In this document: positions 43,596 through 52,463 of the stretch, in pieces | Position numbering within the stretch: position 1 is the first letter of the stretch | Layout of the letters: each line of letters opens with the position of its first letter | Source of the DNA: Algoriphagus algorifonticola | GTDB taxonomy: Bacteria > Bacteroidota > Bacteroidia > Cytophagales > Cyclobacteriaceae | Direction: 5' to 3' | Length of the DNA stretch: 64,000 nucleotides | NCBI RefSeq assembly: GCF_007655305.1 | Contig: NZ_VLOG01000037.1 | Coordinates: 62,001-126,000, forward strand | Program-made: the position numbers and the translations under genes | The notes under the pieces: model-generated | Databases searched by the model: none | What the model was told of the DNA's origin: nothing | Seen by the model: only the letters and a program-made list of their open reading frames with translations

Positions 43596-44312
43596 TTACT
43601 TTTTGTTCGATTTCAAATCGCTTTCCCCTAATCCGGACTTGGCCCAAAGGTCAGGTCTTCGCTCACGGGTTCGGCGAACCGACGCTTCAAATCTCCATTC
43701 ATTTATTTTGGCCTCATGTCCAGAAAGTAAAACTTCCGGCACTTCCATCCCTTGCCATTCAGCAGGCCTGGTATAGACTGGTGGGGCTAACAGATTGTCC
43801 TGAAAGGAATCTGTCAAAGCAGAAGTCTCATCGTTTAAAACGCCCGGTAGGAGTCTGATCACTGCATCCGCCACTACAGCTGCTGCCAGTTCACCTCCTG
43901 AAAGGACGAAATCTCCGATGCTGATTTCCTGAGTGATAAACCGCTCTCGGATTCGCTCATCCACACCTTTATAATGACCACAAAGGATGAGTAGATTCTG
44001 TTTCATCGATAGCGTATTTGCCATGGGCTGATCAAAAGTCTTACCGTCAGGAGTCATGTAGATGATTTCATCATATGTTCTCTCTTTTTGCAAAGCTTCG
44101 ATACAGTTGGCTATGGGTTCAATCATCATGACCATTCCCGCACCGCCTCCAAAGGCATAATCGTCTACCTGTTTTTGCTTGCCAGTGGCATAATCCCGCA
44201 AATTGTGCACTCGAATTGTGGCTAATCCTTTTTCCTCAGCTCTTTTTAAAATAGAGTGAGAGAAAGGGCCCTCCAATAATCCGGGAACAACGCTGATGAT
44301 GTCAATGTGCAT
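43596..44312 (-). CDS. trmD: tRNA (guanine37-N1)-methyltransferase
   Basis: The 238-residue SPOUT enzyme has the knotted-core motifs [15 protein letters not shown] and [18 protein letters not shown], and [12 protein letters not shown]. It methylates G37 of tRNAs to prevent frameshifting. It begins 3 nt after rimM. Confidence 0.96.
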   Translation of the reverse strand: MHIDIISVVPGLLEGPFSHSILKRAEEKGLATIRVHNLRDYATGKQKQVDDYAFGGGAGMVMMIEPIANCIEALQKERTYDEIIYMTPDGKTFDQPMANTLSMKQNLLILCGHYKGVDERIRERFITQEISIGDFVLSGGELAAAVVADAVIRLLPGVLNDETSALTDSFQDNLLAPPVYTRPAEWQGMEVPEVLLSGHEAKINEWRFEASVRRTRERRPDLWAKSGLGESDLKSNKK

Positions 44313-44315
44313 GCC

Positions 44316-44846
44316 TCAGTCTTCCAAATAAATGTCAAGTAAACCTTCGGGTAATCGGCAGTAAACTTTTTTAGCTGCCTTGTCCACCTTTTGAATGATG
44401 CCATCCTGAATAGGAATGAGCACTTCTTTATTTTGGTGTTTTACTCCGAGGAGATCTTGGGTTTCCAGATCGTAGATGATCTCTACCGGACCGAGTAGTC
44501 CTTTGATTTCATCTTCCACCTCAAACCCTATTAATTCATGGTAGTAGTATTGATCGTCGTCGAGTTCTGGAAGTTCGCTAAGCGGAAGGTAAACTTCCGA
44601 TCCTACCAAATGCTCCACTTGCTCTATCCGATCCAGCTCCTCAAATTTGGCCAAGGCTTTATTTCCTGGCTGTAAGACAAAATGTTCCAAAAAGAATGGA
44701 ACCAATCTGCCTTTTTGTTCGAGGAAAAGGTGCTCTAGATCTTCATAATCCTCCGGATAATCTGCATCCAGCACCACTACGATTTCACCACGAAGTCCAT
44801 GAACTTTGGCTACATAGCCTAATTGAAAGCATTGCTCCTTGTTCAT
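44316..44846 (-). CDS. rimM: 16S rRNA processing protein RimM
   Basis: The 176-residue protein begins LGYVAKVHGLRGEIVV (RimM N-domain) and carries the PRC-barrel with YYYHELIGFEVED and DLLGVKH...VLIPI. It acts in maturation of the 30S subunit near S19. Between rpsP (14 nt) and trmD (3 nt). Confidence 0.95.
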   Translation of the reverse strand: MNKEQCFQLGYVAKVHGLRGEIVVVLDADYPEDYEDLEHLFLEQKGRLVPFFLEHFVLQPGNKALAKFEELDRIEQVEHLVGSEVYLPLSELPELDDDQYYYHELIGFEVEDEIKGLLGPVEIIYDLETQDLLGVKHQNKEVLIPIQDGIIQKVDKAAKKVYCRLPEGLLDIYLED

Positions 44847-44860
44847 GGGGAGATTCTTTA

Positions 44861-45421
44861 TTAAGCTTCTGTTGCTTCGTCGCCTTCTGCGGAAGCTTCA
44901 GGAGCTGCTTCTTCGCTAGCTTCTTCAGCAGGAGCCTCAGCAGCGGCTGCAGCAGCTTTTGCTTCGTCTTCTCTAGCTTTGATAGCATCCAAACGAGCTT
45001 GGTTCTTAGCAGCTTCAGCTTCCAAAGCCTTCTTACGAGCTTCTTCTTTAGCCTTGCCGATAGAATCAACCTTGCCTGCGATTTTCGCGTCTTTTTCGTT
45101 CAACCAAGCTTCGAACTTCGCATCCGCTTGTTCTTGAGTGATTGCTCCTTTGATTACACCGATTTGAAGGTGTTTTTTCAGCATGACACCTCTGTAAGAA
45201 AGCATTGCTTTTACAGTGTCAGTTGGCTGAGCTCCGTTCAACAACCACTGTAGAGCACGCTCATTGTTGATGTTGATGGAAGCAGGGTTAGTGTTCGGAT
45301 TGTAAGTACCGATTTTCTCGATGAAGCGTCCATCACGTGGAGCTCTTGCATCTGCGATAACCACGTCATAGATAGCCATTTTCTTTCTACCTCTACGTGC
45401 TAATCTGATTTTAACTGCCAT
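44861..45421 (-). CDS. rpsP: 30S ribosomal protein S16 with long C-terminal extension
   Basis: The first ~80 residues are canonical S16 ([40 protein letters not shown]). A further ~100 residues form an Ala/Glu/Lys-rich, acidic low-complexity tail ([17 protein letters not shown]). Such extensions are usual in Bacteroidota S16; total 186 residues versus ~80-90 in E. coli-type proteins. Confidence 0.96.
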   Translation of the reverse strand: MAVKIRLARRGRKKMAIYDVVIADARAPRDGRFIEKIGTYNPNTNPASININNERALQWLLNGAQPTDTVKAMLSYRGVMLKKHLQIGVIKGAITQEQADAKFEAWLNEKDAKIAGKVDSIGKAKEEARKKALEAEAAKNQARLDAIKAREDEAKAAAAAAEAPAEEASEEAAPEASAEGDEATEA

Positions 45422-45476
45422 AATTTAAATTGTGTTTGTTTAGTGGATGGAACCCGTCCATCCTAAATTTGGAGTG

Positions 45477-45484
45477 CAAAGATA
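45477..45484 (-). promoter_or_regulatory. -7 box TATCTTTG of the rpsP operon
   Basis: Minus strand TATCTTTGCACTCC, 56 nt before the rpsP ATG. It matches TAnnTTTG and is identical over 13 bases to the box upstream of gltX. Confidence 0.55.
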
Positions 45485-45582
45485 GGGTAATTCCCTGTAA
45501 TGCCATAAGTTGGGTCGAAATAATTTGTCAAAAAGTAAGGTTTTATTTTAACTTGCGGGACATGAAGATAGAATCATGAGAT

Positions 45583-45657
45583 GGCCCCGTAGTTCAATGG
45601 ATAGAATAGAAGTTTCCTAAACTTTAGATACAGGTTCGATTCCTGTCGGGGCTACCA
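45583..45657 (+). tRNA. tRNA-Arg (anticodon CCT)
   Basis: Cloverleaf drawn by hand: acceptor GGCCCCG/CGGGGCT (45583-45589 with 45647-45653, one G-U), D-stem GTTC/GAAT, anticodon stem GAAGT/ACTTT with loop TTCCTAA (CCT at 45616-45618), T-stem ACAGG/CCTGT with loop TTCGATT, discriminator A and encoded CCA (45655-45657). It reads AGG. The gene is single and precedes a nucleotidyltransferase module on the opposite strand. Confidence 0.95.
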
Positions 45658-45744
45658 GAAATGAATATCCTGTACGAGGGTATTCAAGTGAAATTTTGGA
45701 AAAAGCATTTTCTTTGCCCCATTTGAGGTTCAATTGAAATTTCA

Positions 45745-46233
45745 CTAATTTTCAGTCTCCTCATTAGAATCGGGATTTTGATTTGGATGGATTTTTTTTA
45801 TCTCCTTTACATCTAATATGTCCTGTTCTCTTCCTGTGGCAATCTTATTTTTCAAAAGGTCATTCAAACCTATAAATGAAATTTCAAGATCATCTTCCAC
45901 AATTATTTGTTTGTTTAGATATGCTTCCTCGAATTCTACTCCATCAATATTATTCAATATCTCAATTCGTAGTGGAGGATAGCCTATTTGGGTAATATAA
46001 CCTTCCTGTAAAAAATCTTCTTTCTCAAATTCAAGTGTACCCAGACCAAAGTCTTTTATTACAGCAAGCATTTTTTTTGCATTTTCTTCTGAGATTTTTA
46101 TCCAAATGTCCAAGTCGCCTGTAAATCTTGGTTTACCGTGAAAAGCTAAAGCATACCCGCCAACCACCATGTATTTCACATCGTGCTTGTTAAGCAATAG
46201 TAGAAAGTCTTCAAAATCTTTAGCTAAAATCAT
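45745..46233 (-). CDS. minimal nucleotidyltransferase-domain protein (possible toxin/antitoxin component)
   Basis: The 162-residue protein has the polymerase-beta-like nucleotidyltransferase core VVGGYALAFHGKPRFTGDLDIWI (GG near residue 25 and DxD around residues 40-42), then IEILNNIDGVEFEEAY and a C-terminal LLKNKIATGREQDILDVKEI. This resembles small AbiEii/MNT/DUF6036-type proteins. It is the second gene of a two-gene unit with a 4-nt ATGA overlap, as in AbiE-type pairs. The third catalytic acidic residue may be in RIEIL. Function not proven. Confidence 0.8.
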   Translation of the reverse strand: MILAKDFEDFLLLLNKHDVKYMVVGGYALAFHGKPRFTGDLDIWIKISEENAKKMLAVIKDFGLGTLEFEKEDFLQEGYITQIGYPPLRIEILNNIDGVEFEEAYLNKQIIVEDDLEISFIGLNDLLKNKIATGREQDILDVKEIKKIHPNQNPDSNEETEN

Positions 46234-46661
46234 GAGATTGTATTTGTTTTCCTCACAAAAGTTTTATCCATTCTTTGTCCTTTCTTCATCATTTGAGATA
46301 CTAAAAACGTCAAAGCTGCTACTCTTTTCACTTTAGGCTGAGATAGCCAATAGTACCAGTCGTTAATATCATCTTTAGCCTCTTTCACCGCTACCTTTCT
46401 CTTCACAGAAACTAAGGTTCTTTCCTGTGTATCACTGCCGATTGGGGATTTAGGTTTAGTTATAATTTCTTTTCTTTCAACCCGAACCAAATCATTTTCG
46501 TAAGCTATTTTCTCTTTGCTTATATAATTGTTGAGGGTGTTATAACTGAATTGAGGATAGCTGAGGCAAAAGTACTTCAGGTTAGAAAAAACCTCCACCT
46601 TGTCTATTTTTTTCCAATGAACCAAAACCACTCTTTTACCTTTTGAATTTCCCTTTAACAT
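46230..46661 (-). CDS. hypothetical protein, partner of the nucleotidyltransferase gene
   Basis: The 143-residue, basic, soluble protein starts MLKGNSKGKRVVLVHWKKIDKVEVFSNLKYFCLSYPQFSYNTLNNYISKEK-like (first half) and ends in a helical region with RVAALTFLVSQMMKKGQRMD. The N-terminal half looks like it could hold a DNA-binding fold (short helices, FSYNTLNNYISK), but I do not recognise a family. It overlaps the downstream nucleotidyltransferase gene by 4 nt, so translation is coupled. Confidence 0.7.
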   Translation of the reverse strand: MLKGNSKGKRVVLVHWKKIDKVEVFSNLKYFCLSYPQFSYNTLNNYISKEKIAYENDLVRVERKEIITKPKSPIGSDTQERTLVSVKRKVAVKEAKDDINDWYYWLSQPKVKRVAALTFLVSQMMKKGQRMDKTFVRKTNTIS

Positions 46662-46772
46662 ATGTAAATATAACCAATAATCAGCTTTTATTTGTCAATA
46701 TAGAGGGATTGAGAGACGAAGTTTTATGTAATTGTTTTTAGCCAGGTCGGGATTTCGCTTAGAAAAATCAAC

Positions 46773-46803
46773 AAAAAAACCTCAGAAGTTATTTTCTGAG
46801 GTT
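46773..46803 (-). terminator. intrinsic terminator of the PEGA-repeat gene
   Basis: 10-bp stem AACCTCAGAA/TTCTGAGGTT (46778-46787 and 46794-46803) followed on the minus strand by seven T, 25 nt after the stop. Confidence 0.82.
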
Positions 46804-46827
46804 ATTTTATTGTTTTTGAATATTGAT

Positions 46828-48171
46828 TTATTGTAATCGGGCTTGAATCTCTTCAATCAATCCTTGGTATTTAATCATGATTCTTGACCAATCTCTAAAT
46901 AGCTCATCATCCTTAACGGTAACCACCTCTTTCACTCTGCTTGGATCATTAAGATCTGCCGCTTGACTGACTAATTTTACAGCATAGGCTAATTGGTCGG
47001 AGTTGCCTCCAGAACTCACAATAACTCTGGTTCTGATGACAGATGAATTGAAATTCTCTACCTGCCAAGAAGTGGTTAGATATCCTGTGTTAAAATCCAC
47101 AGTTTCTAAAATGTCAAAATATCGGGTGACAATAGAGGATAATATTCTCCAAGCCTCTTCTGCACTATAGGCTTTATTTACAGGTACTGTAATTCGAACA
47201 TTCGCCAAATCCGATGAAACCGAATTATCGTAGGCTTGATCCCGAGCCATTTCAATAGCATCTGCTACAGGTGGTGTGTTTCTATCTGTTTGATTGCAAT
47301 AGTCTTTGTAATATTTGACAAAACCATCTTTTGAAACAATTACAGAAATACAACGCCCTTTAGGTACTTTCAATTCGTATGAACCAACACCTACACGCTG
47401 TCCTAACACCTCGATGGCTGCATCAGTAGGTATAGTGGTTATTTTCACCAATCTCTCATCTAAAACAGCTGATTCTCTCACAGGAGGTTCAGGGTCGATT
47501 CCAGGTTTATTGCAATAAACTTTGGTGTATTCTACAAAGCCTTCTTTATTGACTTTCACTGTGACACAATCACCAGCTGGAACGATGATGTCTTGATTGC
47601 CTTTTCCCATCGGCATTCCGTTGAGGCTTACCTGGCCATCTGCTGGCTGCACTTCCAGACGAACCTGTCTGTTTTTTAATTCGAAAAACTCCCTAATCGG
47701 AGGAGTCTCCCGCTCAGGTGAATTGTAATAGGTTTTGGTAACCGACGCAAAACCCGGTTTTTTGATTTCCAAAGTTGCAGAGCGATCCTTTGGGATGGTC
47801 ATATAAATCGCTTTGGTACCGATTTTTCTCCCGTCTACAAATATCTCTGCATCAAAAGGCTCCACTGAGATATCTACTCTTCTTGTATCCAAAACGACAT
47901 CTTGAGATTTATCCCATTTGAGGTCTTTGTTGTACTCTTTGATGACAGGCTGATAGCCTGGTTTGGTGATTTTGATCCGATTTTTAGAATTCTTATCGAG
48001 CTTATATTCGATAGATCCTGTTCCCAACTCCTGCTTTTCGGAGTCATCGTAATCATTTAATAGGATAAATTTAGCATCAGAATGATTTGCTCTTATTTGA
48101 AGCTTTTGAGCTTGGGAAGAAAAAACAATAAAACCACAAATCAGAAAACTTAGTAGAAATTTAAAATTCAT
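46828..48171 (-). CDS. exported PEGA-type repeat protein
   Basis: The product has 447 residues from the ATG at 48171, chosen because it starts the signal peptide (FKFLLSFLICGFIVFSSQAQ). It contains about four PEGA-like beta repeats of ~80 residues, each with a core such as VEPFDAEIFVDGRKIGTKA and ending KPGF/KEGF/KDGF. Two repeats carry a conserved Cys pair (GDCVTV...YCNK; GRCISV...YCNQ). A C-terminal ~110-residue domain (AYSAEEAWRILSSIVTRYFDILE...) is helical/strand mixed. PEGA repeats are common in surface proteins; function unknown. Confidence 0.8.
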   Translation of the reverse strand: MNFKFLLSFLICGFIVFSSQAQKLQIRANHSDAKFILLNDYDDSEKQELGTGSIEYKLDKNSKNRIKITKPGYQPVIKEYNKDLKWDKSQDVVLDTRRVDISVEPFDAEIFVDGRKIGTKAIYMTIPKDRSATLEIKKPGFASVTKTYYNSPERETPPIREFFELKNRQVRLEVQPADGQVSLNGMPMGKGNQDIIVPAGDCVTVKVNKEGFVEYTKVYCNKPGIDPEPPVRESAVLDERLVKITTIPTDAAIEVLGQRVGVGSYELKVPKGRCISVIVSKDGFVKYYKDYCNQTDRNTPPVADAIEMARDQAYDNSVSSDLANVRITVPVNKAYSAEEAWRILSSIVTRYFDILETVDFNTGYLTTSWQVENFNSSVIRTRVIVSSGGNSDQLAYAVKLVSQAADLNDPSRVKEVVTVKDDELFRDWSRIMIKYQGLIEEIQARLQ

Positions 48172-48267
48172 AGAAATTGAAAGGTTGGCGTTTAACTTCT
48201 GCAAATAATTCAATTTGAATTATTTATCCAACCTATCAAAGGGTAGATTTATACAATATCACATTAA

Positions 48268-49338
48268 TTATCCCCAATTTTTCTTCAAAAAGTTCAACCA
48301 ATTGCCGTTCATGACTTTTTCTATGTCATTTTTCTCGAAACCCTTGTTCTTCAGCAGGTCTGGGATCTTGCTGAGATCAGCAATGCTTTCCAGATCCCAG
48401 GGACATTGCTCTTTGCCAAATCCTCCATCCAAATCTGAACCAATTCCTATATGGTCAGCATTTCCGGCAATTTGGCAAATATGATCCAAGTGATCCAAAA
48501 CTGTAGTAATTCTCACATCCCGCTCAACTGGTGTGGATTTTCCCCTTACCCAGTTGGGACTAAGCATCCAGGCATCAAATGCTCCACCTATCACGGCTCC
48601 CCGCTCTATCAAAGCCTGGATCATATCATCTGAAAATTGGCGGTTGTGATCCACCAAAGCCCTACAATTGTTGTGACTGGCCCAGACAGGTCCTTTAAAT
48701 ATTTTCAAGGCCTCCCAAAATGCTTCGTCACATAAATGCGTGGCGTCTAAGATCATCCCCAGCTCATCCATTTTTCGAAGTAAATCTTTTCCTTGAGAAT
48801 TGAGTGGGGCAGAAGCATCAGTTCCATGTGCATAGCGTCCGGGGCCGTAATGAGCTGGCCCGATTGCACGCAATCCATAATCGTAGGCTTTTTCCAAATA
48901 ATCCAAATTGACCAGGGAGTCTGCACCTTCCAGAGAAAGTATAAAGCCTATTGGTTGTTTGCTTTTATCAGTTGCAGCATTCCAACTTGCTAAGTGAGCT
49001 TCTAACTCTTTCCAGTTTTTGATTTGGGACATTTCACCTTGGTCAACCATCGCTTGGTACCATGCCAATTGTCCCTGTGTATGAGCCCAAGCCTGCTCTG
49101 GGGAATGCCAACCAGGCAAGGGATTTTCTGGAGCGACATAGCGGGCAATTTGGGTTGCTACGACCAAACCTATATTTCCTTTTCTTAACTCTGGAAGGGA
49201 GACAGTCGCTCGGCCTCTGTCGGGTTTGTCATTCAGTCCTTTTTCTCTGGCATTAATTTCTGAGATTGGTCGAGTCAAATCTCTGTTCCACTCCAAAGCA
49301 TTCATGCTCAGGTCCAAATGCGCGTCAAGAATAAACAT
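48268..49338 (-). CDS. membrane dipeptidase family protein (peptidase M19)
   Basis: The 356-residue amidohydrolase-fold protein has the N-terminal metal motif LDAHLDLSMNAL (His-x-Asp), ILSLEGADSL (Glu), ILDATHLCDEAFWEA, VWASHNNCRAL and HIGIGSDLDGGFG, the expected order of zinc ligands in M19 dipeptidases. There is no signal peptide, so it is cytoplasmic. It is 2 nt from the end of the upstream RsmI-like gene, forming an operon. Confidence 0.9.
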   Translation of the reverse strand: MFILDAHLDLSMNALEWNRDLTRPISEINAREKGLNDKPDRGRATVSLPELRKGNIGLVVATQIARYVAPENPLPGWHSPEQAWAHTQGQLAWYQAMVDQGEMSQIKNWKELEAHLASWNAATDKSKQPIGFILSLEGADSLVNLDYLEKAYDYGLRAIGPAHYGPGRYAHGTDASAPLNSQGKDLLRKMDELGMILDATHLCDEAFWEALKIFKGPVWASHNNCRALVDHNRQFSDDMIQALIERGAVIGGAFDAWMLSPNWVRGKSTPVERDVRITTVLDHLDHICQIAGNADHIGIGSDLDGGFGKEQCPWDLESIADLSKIPDLLKNKGFEKNDIEKVMNGNWLNFLKKNWG

Positions 49339-49340
49339 GG

Positions 49341-50051
49341 TTAAAAGCTTTGAAGGATAAATACAGTCGGGATCTTATGCAGGTCAATAGGGTTCTTTTT
49401 CCAGTCTGCAAGTGTCTTGGTTTGGATCAGTTCATCAGCTGCGGTCAGATTTTTGGCGATGCACAATTTGGTTTGAGGAGAAAGGGCCGCCAATGCATCT
49501 TCCAGTAATTGATTGTTGCGGAAGGGTGTTTCCATAAATATCTGGGCTCTATGCTCTTTTGCTGACTCTGCTTCCAGTTTCCTAAGGGCCTGATTCCTTT
49601 CTTTTTTGTCTATGGGTAAGTATCCGTGAAAAGCGAATGACTGACCGGAAAAACCCGAGCCCATCAAGGCCAAAAACATGGAACTTGGTCCTGATAGTGG
49701 AACCACCTGAATTCCTCTGGTATGGGCATGAGCCACTGCCAAAGCTCCTGGGTCTGCGATTCCCGGACAACCAGCTTCAGAAATAATTCCAACATCGGCA
49801 CCTTTGAAAAGGGGTTGCAGCAATCGGTTGATGCTCTCCGGTGCGGTATTTTTATCCAAGATTTCCATATGTACTTCTTCCAAGTTTACGCCCAATTTCA
49901 AACTGGAGATATAGCGACGGGCGGTTCTGAGGTTTTCAACCAGAAAAACTTTGGTATGAGCGATCACCTCTTTCACTTGGGGAGTAATGACCGCATCTGC
50001 CGTATTTTCTGCGAGTACATTGGGAATCAAAAAAAGTTTTCCTTGGGGCAT
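49341..50051 (-). CDS. RsmI-like SAM-dependent methyltransferase (tetrapyrrole methylase fold)
   Basis: The product has 236 residues from the ATG at 50051; a TTG seven codons upstream is not needed. Motifs: KLFLIPNVLAENTAD at the start, VGIISEAGCPGIADPGA (the RsmI signature) and PLSGPSSMFLALMGSGF. RsmI 2'-O-methylates C1402 of 16S rRNA. This protein is shorter than E. coli RsmI (~286) and its N-terminus departs from the usual GTLYVVPTPIGN, so it may be the second, Bacteroidota-specific paralogue rather than RsmI itself. Confidence 0.8.
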   Translation of the reverse strand: MPQGKLFLIPNVLAENTADAVITPQVKEVIAHTKVFLVENLRTARRYISSLKLGVNLEEVHMEILDKNTAPESINRLLQPLFKGADVGIISEAGCPGIADPGALAVAHAHTRGIQVVPLSGPSSMFLALMGSGFSGQSFAFHGYLPIDKKERNQALRKLEAESAKEHRAQIFMETPFRNNQLLEDALAALSPQTKLCIAKNLTAADELIQTKTLADWKKNPIDLHKIPTVFILQSF

Positions 50052-50130
50052 CTTGAATTTGATTTTAGACAACGAAGTTAAAATTTAAAAAGCAAAATCA
50101 TTACCTTTTGATTGGATCAGACCAAATCAG

Positions 50131-51471
50131 ATGCTTATGAATTCTAAAACCCTGCTCTTCCTTGTTTTTTTCCTGATTTCAGGCAATTTGTTTCCCCAAA
50201 ACCTCAAAGCCCTCGTCGGAGGCACCCTCATCGACGGTTTTGGAGGTACGCCTATCCGCAATTCGGTGATTATAATCGAAGACGAGCGGATTGCCGCGGT
50301 GGGTCAAGTGGGAAGTTTGGAGATTCCGGCAGGGGCCGAAATTATCTCTACTGAAGGAATGAGTGTTCTTCCCGGACTTTGGGATATGCACGTTCACTTG
50401 ATGATTAATGGGCACAGCGATTACGCGCATTGGGACAGCACCTACATTGATATTTTTGAGCCCGTTATTATGCCATCCTCCGCCCATCAGTTGCTGATGG
50501 CTGGAGTGACAAGCGCCAGGGATTTAGGTGCCCCTTTGGAAGCAAGTATTAATGTTCGCGATCGAATCAATCGGGGTGAAATTCCAGGTCCCACTATCTA
50601 CGTTTCGGGGCCATTTATCCAAAAGAAGCCTTATCCAGGAACTGAAGCATTTAGATGGGGGGTAAACGGTCCTGCGGATGCACGGGCAAAAGTGAAAAAA
50701 CTGGCCGACGCCGGTGTGGATGTAATTAAGCTGATTGATCAGGATCAGATGACCTTGGAGGAAGCACAAGCCGTAGTTGATGAAGCCCACAAATATGGGC
50801 TTCCGGTGGTGGGGCACTCCCATAGACCGGATGAAATTCGAGTCGGGTTAAAGATAGGGGTGGACTGCTTCGAGCATACGGGGCTCAGTTCTGCTCCTGA
50901 ATATCCGGAAGATATTATGCAGCTATTGAAGGAGCGTGCTGCCAAGATGAATTTGGGACCCATTTTCTGGACTCCTACCGTAGAAGGCTTGTACAATTAC
51001 GAGTATGTCCGTGATAATCCCGAAAAACTGGATGATCCCTCTTGGCACCTGGGTTTACCTGATTCGATTATCAGAGATATCCGGGCATCCTTACGCTATC
51101 CGGGTAGAATGTCCTATTTCCAGCTGACGCCTGTGAGGAAACCAACCTTGGAACGGAAATTCAATCAACTCCGACAAAGCGGTGCGGTTCTTTTGATCGG
51201 AACAGACAGTGGCATCCCCATGAAATTTCATAGCCAAAGTACCTGGAATGAGCTGGATGTCTGGGTGAACCACTTCGGTATGGATCCTCTTCTTACCATC
51301 AAAGCAGCGACCTACTGGCCTGCTGTGGCGATGAAAGTGGACAAGGACTATGGCACAATCTCCGAAGGGAAATACGCTGATATCATTGCTGTGCGCGGAG
51401 ATGTGCTTCGGTATATCAATCTGCTACAGCATGTGGATATGGTGATGAAGCATGGACGAAAGGTGAAGTAA
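50131..51471 (+). CDS. exported amidohydrolase
   Basis: The 446-residue protein has a signal peptide (LLFLVFFLISGNLFPQ) and the amidohydrolase motifs GLWDMHVHLM, VIKLIDQ (candidate carbamylated Lys), VVGHSHRPDEI and GTDSGIP, ending with the beta-sandwich strand GTISEGKYADIIAVRGD. It belongs with imidazolonepropionase/prolidase-like exported amidohydrolases; substrate unknown, possibly dipeptides. Either the ATG at 50131 or 50137 can start it. Local G+C looks slightly higher than in neighbouring genes. It is divergent from the RsmI-like gene. Confidence 0.85.
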   Translation: MLMNSKTLLFLVFFLISGNLFPQNLKALVGGTLIDGFGGTPIRNSVIIIEDERIAAVGQVGSLEIPAGAEIISTEGMSVLPGLWDMHVHLMINGHSDYAHWDSTYIDIFEPVIMPSSAHQLLMAGVTSARDLGAPLEASINVRDRINRGEIPGPTIYVSGPFIQKKPYPGTEAFRWGVNGPADARAKVKKLADAGVDVIKLIDQDQMTLEEAQAVVDEAHKYGLPVVGHSHRPDEIRVGLKIGVDCFEHTGLSSAPEYPEDIMQLLKERAAKMNLGPIFWTPTVEGLYNYEYVRDNPEKLDDPSWHLGLPDSIIRDIRASLRYPGRMSYFQLTPVRKPTLERKFNQLRQSGAVLLIGTDSGIPMKFHSQSTWNELDVWVNHFGMDPLLTIKAATYWPAVAMKVDKDYGTISEGKYADIIAVRGDVLRYINLLQHVDMVMKHGRKVK

Positions 51472-51497
51472 GCAGTAGCTAGTGATCGGTAGGCAGG

Positions 51498-51625
51498 GAT
51501 CATTGTCGTCACTGCGAACCCGTCAAAATTTTATGAGGTTAGCAATACTATAAGGTTATCTAGAAAAGCTAAATCATGGGATTTCTCAAATCGGGTGAAG
51601 CAGTCTCTGAAATAATGAAGAGAGA
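51498..51625. repeat. possible degenerate intergenic repeat
   Basis: The spacer after the amidohydrolase gene contains CATTGTCGTCACTGCGAA and later GGGTGAAGCAGTCTCT, which resemble the two ends of the common bacterial TCATTGCGA...GAAGCAATCTC repeat family. The copy is decayed. No gene is present. Confidence 0.3.
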
Positions 51626-51640
51626 AATTAGAAGTCTAAT

Positions 51641-51675
51641 AAAAGGGGTAAATCTGCATCAGATTTACCCCTTTT
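51641..51675. terminator. bidirectional intrinsic terminator
   Basis: Perfect 16-bp stem (51641-51656 with 51660-51675), arms AAAAGGGGTAAATCTG and complement, loop CAT. It lies between the convergent amidohydrolase and hydrolase genes. Confidence 0.9.
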
Positions 51676-51678
51676 ATT

Positions 51679-52437
51679 TTATGCCAAAAATCTTCTGACT
51701 TCCTGAATTACTGCTTCTGGCTTCTCGGCATGTAGCCAATGCCCTGCATCCTGTACAAATTCGATTTCATAGTTGGGGAAATGCTCCAGGATATCCGGTA
51801 GGTCTTCCTGCCGAATGTAGTTTGAATTGGATCCTCCCAAAAATAGGGTAGGGCCTTCGTATTTACCATCGGAGTCCAACTCTTCTCCTACTTCTTCTAT
51901 ATTTTCAGTGATCACAGGAAGATTGATTTTCCAGACAAATCCGTCACTGTTTCTACCCAGACTTTTCAATAAAAATTGACGGATGCCTACTTCATCAATA
52001 TACTTCGCCAACTGATCATCAGCCTCTTTTCTGGATTTGATTTGATCCAATTTGATGGAATTCAGCCCTTCTAAAATAGTTTGATGATGAACTTCATAAT
52101 ACCTGGGTGCAATATCAGCTACGATTAATCGATCCACCCTTTCAGGATACTCGACTGCAAAGTTCATGGCAGTTTTTCCTCCCATGGAGTGACCCATGAG
52201 GTAGATTTTATCCAAGCCTTCCTCATCTATTAGCTCCTTCAAATCTTCCACCATGACCCTGTAATTCCATTCCTCCGAATGCGGAGAATCTCCATGATTT
52301 CTTTGATCCACTAAGTAAAGGGTGAAGTTTTTTTCCAGTTCTTTGGCTATGGAAAACCAATTGTCTGCAGAACCAAATAGCCCATGAAGAATCACCAAAG
52401 GTTTACCTGTGCCTGTTTTCTTAAAGTTTAATTTCAA
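51679..52437 (-). CDS. alpha/beta hydrolase (YbfF-like esterase)
   Basis: The 252-residue protein has oxyanion segment LHGLFGSADNW, nucleophile elbow GHSMGGK with Ser84, and the catalytic His in DAGHWLHAEKPE. DQRNHGDSPH is the typical loop. It resembles acyl-ester hydrolases of the YbfF/EphA group; substrate unknown. It is downstream of pdxJ with a 26-nt gap, so co-transcription is likely. Confidence 0.9.
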   Translation of the reverse strand: MKLNFKKTGTGKPLVILHGLFGSADNWFSIAKELEKNFTLYLVDQRNHGDSPHSEEWNYRVMVEDLKELIDEEGLDKIYLMGHSMGGKTAMNFAVEYPERVDRLIVADIAPRYYEVHHQTILEGLNSIKLDQIKSRKEADDQLAKYIDEVGIRQFLLKSLGRNSDGFVWKINLPVITENIEEVGEELDSDGKYEGPTLFLGGSNSNYIRQEDLPDILEHFPNYEIEFVQDAGHWLHAEKPEAVIQEVRRFLA

Positions 52438-52463
52438 ACCTACTAACGTTTAACTATTAACAA

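Noticed and set aside
44696-45253. 185-codon open frame antisense to rimM/rpsP, Ser/Phe-rich
   Set aside because: Created by the Ala/Glu-rich S16 tail read on the other strand.
45658-45744. Integration attachment site (direct repeat of the tRNA 3' end)
   Set aside because: I found no second copy of the tRNA 3' end within the module to 46800, and no integrase.
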